Shown here piece by piece: positions 6,520 to 12,017 of a stretch of DNA of 12,356 nucleotides. The position numbers were made by a program, and so were the translations under genes. The DNA is taken from the NCBI GenBank assembly GCA_007117185.1, contig SKHA01000208.1, forward strand, positions 1 through 12,356, written 5' to 3'. This DNA comes from Spirochaeta sp. (GTDB lineage Bacteria > Spirochaetota > Spirochaetia > DSM-27196 > Alkalispirochaetaceae). The notes below the pieces were generated by a model that saw only the letters and a list, made by a program, of their open reading frames with translations, was not told where the DNA came from and did no database searches. The stretch's first letter is position 1. Every line of letters starts with the position of its first letter.

Positions 6520-7402
6520 CGTCTTCGGCGGCAGCAGCGAGCCACGCGCCGGGGGTGATCCCGGCGTGACGGCGAAACACCCGATAGAAATGCGCCAGAT
6601 CCTCAAAGCCGCTGGCGTAGGCCGCCCCGGCAATGGAATAGGCGCCACCGGCCAGGAGGGTCTGCACTGCCTCCACCCGACGGCGCTGCAGGTGGGTGAT
6701 CAGGCTTTCCCCGGTGACCTGGCGAAAGAGCTCGGAAAAGCGTCTTCGCGACAGCGCGTTGGCTGCCGCCGCCGAGTCCAGCGTCCAGGGCTCGTGGGCC
6801 CGTCTGCCCAGCTGATGAACAAAGCGGGAGACCCGTTCCAGGGCGTCCGCAGGATGCGGGTTGTCCCTGCTCCGGTCCAGTTGCAGGAGAAATGCGTTGA
6901 ACGCCGAGTGCAGCTCCACCACCCGTGCCGGGGCGACCCGTGCCGGGGCGTCCCGTGCCGGGGCGCCACCCCCCGCATCCGGAGCTACCTGCCGGGCGAT
7001 CATCTCCCGCCAGGGAGCGTTGCGCTCACCTTCGCTGCTCCGGCGGATCACCGCTCCGGCAGAACGATCCACGATCTGCTGCCACAACTCCCTGCGCATG
7101 GGACACTGGCCCAGGAAGTCAGGAGTGAACGCTACCACCACCAGGGTGGATCCGCGGTCGTCCCGCAGGCGGTGGGTGGTTCCCGCCGGGAGAATCAGGC
7201 AATCCCCCGGGTCCAGAGCAACCGGAGTACTCTCGGCACTGGGGATATCCGCCACCAGGCGCCCCCGCAGCAGCAGGAGCACCTCGTGAAAGGGATGTTC
7301 CTGCAACTCCATGGAGAACTCCGGTCCGTGGCGACTTTCAGCCACCAGAAGGCCCGACTCAGGAAGGGTCACCGCCAGGGGCCCCGCTGCCGATGCGAAC
7401 AT
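6473..7402 (-). CDS. AraC-family transcriptional regulator with cupin-like sensor domain
   Basis: A 309-aa regulator. The N-terminal cupin-like ligand domain (about 30-95) shows HPFHEVLLLLRG (36-47) and DPGDCLILPAGTTHRL (64-79), typical of sugar-sensing AraC proteins. The C-terminal double helix-turn-helix domain (about 185-290) contains ALSRRRFSELFRQVTG (216-231) and the family signature ending GFEDLAHFYRVFRRHAGITPGAW (265-287). A linker near 144-160 contains a five-residue repeat (APAR-D/V) encoded by a three-copy 15-bp DNA repeat. The gene diverges from the SDR/GH88/isomerase/oxidoreductase operon across 92 bp, so it most likely activates that operon in response to a sugar or uronate. A -10-like TAGATT lies 5 bp before the ATG at 7402, so this mRNA may also be leaderless. 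Its 3' end overlaps the Bax-inhibitor gene by 47 bp. Confidence 0.9.
   Translation of the reverse strand: MFASAAGPLAVTLPESGLLVAESRHGPEFSMELQEHPFHEVLLLLRGRLVADIPSAESTPVALDPGDCLILPAGTTHRLRDDRGSTLVVVAFTPDFLGQCPMRRELWQQIVDRSAGAVIRRSSEGERNAPWREMIARQVAPDAGGGAPARDAPARVAPARVVELHSAFNAFLLQLDRSRDNPHPADALERVSRFVHQLGRRAHEPWTLDSAAAANALSRRRFSELFRQVTGESLITHLQRRRVEAVQTLLAGGAYSIAGAAYASGFEDLAHFYRVFRRHAGITPGAWLAAAAEDATGGYPSGAAGRERG
6921..6965. repeat. Three-copy 15-bp tandem repeat in the AraC-type gene
   Basis: Units at 6921-6935, 6936-6950 and 6951-6965 read ACCCGTGCCGGGGCG, with one T in the first position of the third copy. In frame, they encode repeated Ala-Pro-Ala-Arg-(Asp/Val) in the linker between the sensor and DNA-binding domains. 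Confidence 0.92.
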
Positions 7403-7407
7403 TCTTC

Positions 7408-7437
7408 AATCTACCACGGCGAGTGCCCGATCTGCAA
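7408..7437 (-). promoter_or_regulatory. Possible promoter of the AraC-type regulator
   Basis: On the minus strand TTGCAG (7437-7432, 3 of 6) and TAGATT (7413-7408, 4 of 6) are separated by 18 bp. The -10 ends 5 bases before the ATG at 7402. The match is weak and is supported mainly by position. Confidence 0.3.
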
Positions 7438-7458
7438 ATCACAACTCTCTCGATCAGC
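7428..7458. promoter_or_regulatory. Candidate AraC-type operator: direct repeat in the divergent intergenic region
   Basis: CGATCTGC (7428-7435) and CGATCAGC (7451-7458) match at 7 of 8 positions and lie 23 bp apart in the same orientation, about two helical turns. This is how AraC-family half-sites are usually arranged. The right half ends directly beside the place where the SDR promoter should have a -35 but does not. No binding evidence exists, and an 8-bp repeat can arise by chance. Confidence 0.35.
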
Positions 7459-7482
7459 GAAGCGGAACCGGCAAAGCTGTCG

Positions 7483-7488
7483 TATACT
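7483..7488 (+). promoter_or_regulatory. -10 element of the SDR-GH88 operon promoter, probable leaderless start
   Basis: TATACT matches the -10 consensus at 5 of 6 positions and stands 6 bp before the ATG at 7495. There is no recognisable -35 at 16-18 bp and no Shine-Dalgarno. The missing -35 suggests activator dependence, which fits the divergent AraC-type gene. Confidence 0.55.
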
Positions 7489-7494
7489 GCTGCC

Positions 7495-8325
7495 ATGAAT
7501 ACGAGTGAAAACCCCGGGGCGATCATCGTCACCGGCGGCAGCCGCGGGCTGGGCCGGGGCATCGCCCTGGAACTTGCCGGGGCGGGACACAGCGTGGCGA
7601 TCAACTACCGTGGCAACGTCGAAGCGGCGCGGCAGACCCTGCAGGACTGTCAGGATGCCGCTGCGCAGGCCGGACACGACCAGGCGCAGTTTGCCACCAT
7701 TCAGGGAGACATCTCCGTTGCCGCAGACCGGCAGGCGCTGGTGGACGAAACGGTGCGCCAGTTCGGGGGGATCTTCGCGCTGGTAAACAACGCCGGGATC
7801 GCCCCGTCGGTGCGGGCAGACATCACCGAGGCGACGGAGGAGTCCTTTCAGGAGCTGATGACCACCAACCTGCAGGGTCCCTACTTCCTCACCCAGGCGG
7901 TGGCGCGGCACTGGCTCTCCGGCGCCCCCCGTCCGAACGAGGCCAACGCTACCAACACCGAAGCCCCCCGGCACCACATCGTCTTCGTCACCTCCATCAG
8001 CGCCACCTCCGCAAGTATCACCCGCGGGGAGTACTGTGTCTCCAAAGCAGGCCTGGCGATGGCCGCCCAGCTGTGGGCAACGCGCCTGGCCGCCGAAGGG
8101 ATCAACGTGTACGAGGTACGCCCGGGGATCATGGAAACCGATATGACCTCGGGGGTGAAAGAGAAATACGACGCCCTCATCGCCGAGGGGCTGGTGCCGC
8201 AGCGGCGCTGGGGCAAACCGCAGGACATAGGCCGGATCGTCCGGGCTATCGTGGCGGGAGATCTGGGCTTCTCAACCGGCGCGGTGATCTACTCCGACGG
8301 CGGAATCCACCTGGAACGACTGTAA
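7495..8325 (+). CDS. Short-chain dehydrogenase/reductase (annotated in relatives as 3-ketoacyl-ACP reductase; probable sugar/uronate oxidoreductase)
   Basis: A 276-aa cytosolic classical SDR. It has the NAD(P)-binding TGGSRGLG (13-20), NNAG (98-101), a catalytic serine in the TSIS segment (166-169), and Tyr180/Lys184 in EYCVSK. EVRPGIMETDM (207-217) follows, as in FabG-like enzymes. The closest type known to me is an SDR subfamily often labelled 3-ketoacyl-ACP reductase but found in sugar operons. Leading a GH88 operon, it more plausibly reduces or oxidises a keto-uronate, as KduD or the alginate DEH reductase do. The ATG at 7495 is used because homology begins there; the longer open frame runs through the promoter. 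A loop around 142-158 (PRPNEANATNTEAP) is longer than usual. The stop lies within an 11-bp tandem repeat; the next gene begins 35 bp later. Confidence 0.88.
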   Translation: MNTSENPGAIIVTGGSRGLGRGIALELAGAGHSVAINYRGNVEAARQTLQDCQDAAAQAGHDQAQFATIQGDISVAADRQALVDETVRQFGGIFALVNNAGIAPSVRADITEATEESFQELMTTNLQGPYFLTQAVARHWLSGAPRPNEANATNTEAPRHHIVFVTSISATSASITRGEYCVSKAGLAMAAQLWATRLAAEGINVYEVRPGIMETDMTSGVKEKYDALIAEGLVPQRRWGKPQDIGRIVRAIVAGDLGFSTGAVIYSDGGIHLERL

Positions 8326-8346
8326 AACGACTGTAGAACGACAACA
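8314..8346. repeat. 11-bp tandem repeat spanning the SDR stop codon
   Basis: GAACGACTGTA (8314-8324), AAACGACTGTA (8325-8335) and a degenerate third unit GAACGACAACA (8336-8346). The first unit holds the last SDR codons and most of the stop; the later units form the spacer to the GH88 gene. Loss of one unit would still leave an in-frame stop. Confidence 0.85.
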
Positions 8347-8360
8347 CAAGGAAGGACCCA

Positions 8361-9767
8361 ATGATAGAGACAAAGAACGCGCCAACACTGAAAACCGTAG
8401 CGACCGCCCTCCCGGCGGTCTTTGAGGCGGCGACCCGGGCCACGCAGCTGCTGCAAAAAGCCTGGACCCCCGACCGGGGCACCCCGGTCTACACCGAAAA
8501 GGGAGTCTACACCACCCGGGGGTGGACCGAGTGGACCCAGGGGTTTCAGTTCGGCAACGCGATCTACCTCTACGAAGCCACCGGCGACAAAGCGATGCTG
8601 GAGTACGGCCGCAGCGCCACGGTGCAGCACATGGCCAGCCACGTGAGCCACATCGGCGTTCACGACCACGGCTTCAACAACGTCAGCACCTACGGCAACC
8701 TTCTCCGCCTGATGGGCGAGGGGCGGATCCCCCATAACAGCTGGGAAGCCGAGTTCTACCGCCTGGCCCTGAAGATCACCGGGGCGGTGCAGGCGGCGCG
8801 ATGGACCCCCATCACCGTCCCGGACGGCGCCGATCTGGGCTACGTCTACACGTTCAACGGCCCCCACTCCCTCTTTTCGGACACGATCCGTTCGATGCGC
8901 GCCCTGGCGGTCTCTCACCAGATGGGCCACGTCCTGATGGGCGAGCAGGACCAGCGCATCTCCCTGCTGAAGCGCATCTTCCAGCACGCCGAGGCCACCG
9001 CCCGCTACAACGTCTACTTCGGCGAGGGCCGGGACGGCTGGGACGTGCGCGGTCGGGTTGTTCACGAATCGATCTTCAATACCAACAACGGCGTATACCG
9101 CTGCGCCAGCACCCAGCAGGGCTACACCCCCTTTTCCACCTGGACCCGGGGGCTCTCGTGGATCGTCGCCGGGTACGCCGAACAGCTCCAGTGGCTCCAG
9201 ACGCGCAGCGACGAGGAGATCACCGCCACCGGGTGGAACCGGAAGGACCTCGAGGCGCGCTGGCTGGACGTCGCCTGCGCCACCGCGGATTTCCACCTGG
9301 AGAACACCCCCACCGACGGGATCCCCTACTGGGACACCGGCGCCCCGGGGCTTGCGCACATGGGGGATTACCTGAGCCGCCCGGCGGACCCCTACAACCA
9401 GTACGAACCGGTGGACAGCTCCGCTGCGGCGATCACCGCCCAGGGGCTGTGGCGGCTGGGGTCGTACCTCAAGGACTCCCAGCCGGACCGGGCGGCGCGG
9501 TATCGCGCCGCCGCGCTGGTCACGGCGCAAACCCTCTTCAGCGAGCCCTACCTCTCCACCGGCGCCAGCCACCAGGGGATCCTGCTGCACTCGATCTACC
9601 ACCAGCCCAACCGCTGGGACTACGTCCAGCCCGGTCAGACGATAGCCAACGGCGAGAGCTGCATGTGGGGAGACTACCACCTCCTGGAGCTGGCGGTGAT
9701 GCTGCAGCGTGAGGCCGCCGGCAACGCGGCGCAGCGCTTCTTCGACCTCCAGGAGAGCACCACGTGA
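8361..9767 (+). CDS. GH88-type unsaturated glucuronyl hydrolase
   Basis: A 468-aa (alpha/alpha)6-barrel glycoside hydrolase. GH88 enzymes remove the unsaturated (delta-4,5) uronic acid that polysaccharide lyases leave at oligosaccharide ends, by hydrating the double bond. Family patterns in order: GVHDHGFNNVSTYGNL (99-114) with Asp102, FSDTIRSMRAL (172-182) with Asp174, TWTRGLSW (260-267), GIPYWDTGAPG (320-330), PVDSSAAAITAQGLWRL (350-366) and MWGDYHLLELAVML (435-448). Asp102 and Asp174 are the likely counterparts of the catalytic aspartates of the Bacillus enzyme (Asp88 and Asp149). The protein is longer than the characterised ~377-aa enzymes and has no signal peptide, so it should act on imported disaccharides. 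An AAGGAAGGA site precedes the ATG. The stop overlaps the next gene by 4 bp. A GH105 assignment is less likely because of the C-terminal WGDYHLLE block. Confidence 0.85.
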   Translation: MIETKNAPTLKTVATALPAVFEAATRATQLLQKAWTPDRGTPVYTEKGVYTTRGWTEWTQGFQFGNAIYLYEATGDKAMLEYGRSATVQHMASHVSHIGVHDHGFNNVSTYGNLLRLMGEGRIPHNSWEAEFYRLALKITGAVQAARWTPITVPDGADLGYVYTFNGPHSLFSDTIRSMRALAVSHQMGHVLMGEQDQRISLLKRIFQHAEATARYNVYFGEGRDGWDVRGRVVHESIFNTNNGVYRCASTQQGYTPFSTWTRGLSWIVAGYAEQLQWLQTRSDEEITATGWNRKDLEARWLDVACATADFHLENTPTDGIPYWDTGAPGLAHMGDYLSRPADPYNQYEPVDSSAAAITAQGLWRLGSYLKDSQPDRAARYRAAALVTAQTLFSEPYLSTGASHQGILLHSIYHQPNRWDYVQPGQTIANGESCMWGDYHLLELAVMLQREAAGNAAQRFFDLQESTT

Positions 9768-10672
9768 GCAAACAGACACCCCCTCCGGCGCCGCTGGACC
9801 TGCGCCACATGGCGATTCACACCATCACCACCAAACCGTGGCCCATCGAGACGGCGATAGACCGCTACGCCCGGGCGGGTTTCGGGGGCATATCGATCTG
9901 GCGCGAGGCGATGGAGGGGCGCACCCCAGCGGTGATCCGAAGGCAGCTCAACGAAGCGAACCTCACCGGGGTGAGCCTGGTCCGGGGCGGGTTTATCGCC
10001 CACCGGGAGAGCGCGGCGCAGAAGAGCGCCCTGGAGGACAACCGGCGCTGCATCGAAGAAGCGGAGGCGCTGGGGCTGCCGCTGATCGTCCTGGTGTGCG
10101 GGGCAGACCCCGCCTGGAGCCTGAGGGAGAGCCGTGCGCGCATCGCCGAGGCGCTGGTCACCCTGGCACCGGAGGCCGCTGCGGCGGGGGTGCGTCTGGG
10201 AATCGAGCCGCTGCACCCGATGTACGCCGACACCCGCAGCGCCGTGAACACCCTGGCGCAGGCCAACGAGATCGCCCGGCAGGTCAACGCCGCGGTTTCC
10301 GGCAGCGCCACTCCCGGTGCAGCCCCCAGCGCAACCGCTTCTGTCCCCACCGTCTGCTCGGTGGTGGACGTCTACCACCTGTGGTGGGACCCTGCGCTGC
10401 AACAGGAGATCGCCGGGGCGGGCCGGGACAACCTGCTGGGGGCGTTTCACGTCTGCGACTGGCGCGTCCCTACCGAGCACATGCTCCTGGACCGCGGGCT
10501 GATGGGAGAGGGGTGCATCGACGTCCCCCTGATCCGCTCCTGGGTGGAAGAGGCGGGGTTCCGGGGACCGGACCACCTCACCGAGGTTGAGATCTTTTCG
10601 GAGCGCTACTGGGCGATGGACCAGGACCAGTGGCTTGAAATGATACGGGAAGCGTGCCGCACCGCGGTATGA
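9764..10672 (+). CDS. Xylose-isomerase-like TIM-barrel protein (sugar phosphate isomerase/epimerase family)
   Basis: A 302-aa protein of the AP-endonuclease-2/xylose-isomerase-like superfamily. The four expected metal ligands can be placed at strand ends: Glu148 (LGIEPLHP), Asp202 (VVDVYHLWWDP), His229 (AFHVCDWRVP) and Glu276 (TEVEIFSE). This is the Glu-Asp-His-Glu set of keto-sugar epimerases and IolE-type enzymes. The GTG start at 9764 overlaps the GH88 stop (GTGA) and has AGGAGA upstream, so translation is probably coupled. A low-complexity Ala/Ser/Pro/Thr insertion (about 177-195) precedes the third metal-binding strand. Within the operon it likely isomerises or epimerises the sugar acid released by the hydrolase. 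Dehydratase or hydrolase activities also occur in this superfamily, so the exact reaction is open. Confidence 0.85.
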   Translation: MSKQTPPPAPLDLRHMAIHTITTKPWPIETAIDRYARAGFGGISIWREAMEGRTPAVIRRQLNEANLTGVSLVRGGFIAHRESAAQKSALEDNRRCIEEAEALGLPLIVLVCGADPAWSLRESRARIAEALVTLAPEAAAAGVRLGIEPLHPMYADTRSAVNTLAQANEIARQVNAAVSGSATPGAAPSATASVPTVCSVVDVYHLWWDPALQQEIAGAGRDNLLGAFHVCDWRVPTEHMLLDRGLMGEGCIDVPLIRSWVEEAGFRGPDHLTEVEIFSERYWAMDQDQWLEMIREACRTAV

Positions 10673-10686
10673 CCCACACACTCGCA

Positions 10687-10710
10687 ACAAACAGACAGAC
10701 AAACAGACAG
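10687..10710. repeat. Exact 12-bp tandem duplication in the leader of the Gfo/Idh gene
   Basis: ACAAACAGACAG (10687-10698) is repeated exactly at 10699-10710. The 52-bp spacer between the isomerase stop and the oxidoreductase start is nearly free of T on the coding strand, so this stretch of mRNA should be unstructured. The GAGGAG ribosome binding site follows directly. Confidence 0.92.
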
Positions 10711-10724
10711 AGGAGAGAACGATA

Positions 10725-11885
10725 ATGAGAGAAATACGCGTACTGATGAACGGCGTCACCGGCCGCATGGGCATGAACCAGCACCTGATCCGCAGCATCC
10801 TGGCGATCCGCGCCCAGGGGGGCATCCCTTCCGCCTCCGGGGAGATGATCATGCCGGTACCGATCCTGGTGGGGCGCCCGGCGGCGGCGACGCGGCTGCA
10901 GCGGCTGGTGGACCGGCTGGCTCCGGAGCATGGCGCCCTGGAGACAACCACCGACCTTGACGCCGCCCTGGCGGAAAAACGCAACGAGATCTACTTCGAC
11001 GCTACCCTCACCCAGACCCGGGTGGACGGGGTCAACAAGGCGATTGAGGCGGGCAAAGCGATCTACTGCGAGAAACCCACCGCTACAGAGACCGCCGTGG
11101 CGGTAGCCCTGGCCCGCAAAGCCGAGGCGGCAGGGGTCAAGAACGGGGTGGTTCAGGACAAGCTGTGGCTGCCGGGGATTCGCAAGCTCAAGTACCTCAT
11201 CGACACCGGATTCTTCGGGCGCATCCTCACCGTCCGCGGCGAGTTCGGCTACTGGGTCTTCGACGGAGAGCACCAGCCCACCCAGCGCCCCAGCTGGAAC
11301 TACCGCAAGGAAGACGGCGGCGGGATGATGGTGGACATGTTCTGCCACTGGCGCTACGTCCTGGACAACATCTTCGGCGCGGTGAAATCGGTAAGCGCCC
11401 TGGGGGCGATCCACATCCCCCAGCGTCGTGACGAACAGGGTAAACCCTACGCCTGCACCGCCGACGACGCCGCCTACGGAACCTTCGAACTGGAAGGGGA
11501 CATCATCTGCCAGTTCAACTCCAGCTGGGCGGTACGGGTACGCCGGGACGACCTGCTCACCCTGCAGGTGGACGGCACCAACGGCAGCGCCGTGGCGGGA
11601 CTCAGGGACTGCGTGGTCCAGCACGACGCCCAGACCCCCAAACCGGTATGGAACCCCGACATCGACAGCCCCATAGATTTTTTTGAAGGGTGGTCCCGCG
11701 TCCCCACCCGGGACCTCTTCGACAACGCTTTCAAAGTGCAGTGGGAACTGTTCCTGCAGCACGTGGTGGACGACACACCCTTCCGCTGGAACCTGATGGA
11801 GGGAGCCAAAGGGGTGCAGCTGGCCGAGTTGGGCCTCAAGAGCTGGCAGGAGCGCCGCTGGCTGGACGTACCGCCGCTGGGTTGA
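10725..11885 (+). CDS. Gfo/Idh/MocA-family NAD(P)-dependent oxidoreductase
   Basis: A 386-aa cytosolic oxidoreductase. The N-terminal Rossmann domain starts IRVLMNGVTGRMGMNQ (4-19). The family's CEKPTA signature is at 115-120, with Lys117 lying near the nicotinamide and sugar. The C-terminal alpha/beta domain begins about 150 and carries GGGMMVDMFCHW (198-209), with Asp204 and His208 as likely catalytic or substrate-binding residues. Relatives oxidise or reduce sugars, inositols and sugar acids. The first glycine motif is GVTGRMG rather than the more common G-x-G-x-x-G, and a long insertion (about 28-70) follows the first helix. The ATG at 10725 has GAGGAG 9 bp upstream. It is the last gene of the AraC-linked operon and probably acts on the same sugar acid, perhaps in tandem with the SDR. 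The substrate is unknown. Confidence 0.88.
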   Translation: MREIRVLMNGVTGRMGMNQHLIRSILAIRAQGGIPSASGEMIMPVPILVGRPAAATRLQRLVDRLAPEHGALETTTDLDAALAEKRNEIYFDATLTQTRVDGVNKAIEAGKAIYCEKPTATETAVAVALARKAEAAGVKNGVVQDKLWLPGIRKLKYLIDTGFFGRILTVRGEFGYWVFDGEHQPTQRPSWNYRKEDGGGMMVDMFCHWRYVLDNIFGAVKSVSALGAIHIPQRRDEQGKPYACTADDAAYGTFELEGDIICQFNSSWAVRVRRDDLLTLQVDGTNGSAVAGLRDCVVQHDAQTPKPVWNPDIDSPIDFFEGWSRVPTRDLFDNAFKVQWELFLQHVVDDTPFRWNLMEGAKGVQLAELGLKSWQERRWLDVPPLG

Positions 11886-11892
11886 TCCCCCG

Positions 11893-11917
11893 GCGGACTT
11901 GTCGGTATAACGTCCGC
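11893..11917. terminator. Weak hairpin just after the oxidoreductase operon
   Basis: GCGGAC (11893-11898) and GTCCGC (11912-11917) can form a 6-bp G+C-rich stem with a 13-nt loop 8 bp after the stop codon. There is no run of T behind it, so it is not a canonical intrinsic terminator; it may stabilise the mRNA end. Confidence 0.3.
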
Positions 11918-11925
11918 ATAACCGG

Positions 11926-11989
11926 TTTTCCTTACATGGCGGAAATCCTGCTTGCGAAGCAGAAAAGCAGGATTTGTGCCATAGGAAAA
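11926..11989. repeat. 64-nt near-complete inverted repeat (large hairpin)
   Basis: The core is an exact 11-bp inverted repeat, AAATCCTGCTT (11943-11953) and AAGCAGGATTT (11965-11975), with an 11-nt loop. The stem extends outward through ATGGC/GCCAT (11936-11940 with 11978-11982) and TTTTCCT/AGGAAAA (11926-11932 with 11983-11989), broken only by a short mismatch and a 3-nt bulge. About 24 base pairs are possible. An alternative small hairpin forms with a second AAGCAG (11957-11962) inside the loop. It lies in the gap between convergent genes, where a bidirectional terminator would be expected, but lacks a U-tract. A small mobile or structured repeat is the other reading. Confidence 0.75.
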
Positions 11990-12017
11990 TCTAGTCCATG
12001 CGATTGTTATACATTCG

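Noticed and set aside
6921..6965. Possible CRISPR-like or iteron array.
   Set aside because: The three units are contiguous 15-mers without spacers and lie in frame inside a coding linker.
8289..9779. A 496-codon open frame on the minus strand opposite the GH88 gene.
   Set aside because: High G+C and strong third-position bias in GH88 keep the antisense frame open. The translation is Val/Gly/Arg-rich, has no recognisable domain or ribosome binding site, and the plus-strand protein has clear family motifs.
9674..10984. A long minus-strand frame opposite the isomerase and the start of the Gfo/Idh gene.
   Set aside because: It spans an intergenic leader and two real genes on the other strand, with no domain signature; a composition shadow.
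11926..11989. Calling the hairpin a standard Rho-independent terminator.
   Set aside because: Neither strand has a U-tract directly after the stem, and the paired length is far above that of normal terminators. It is listed as an inverted repeat instead.
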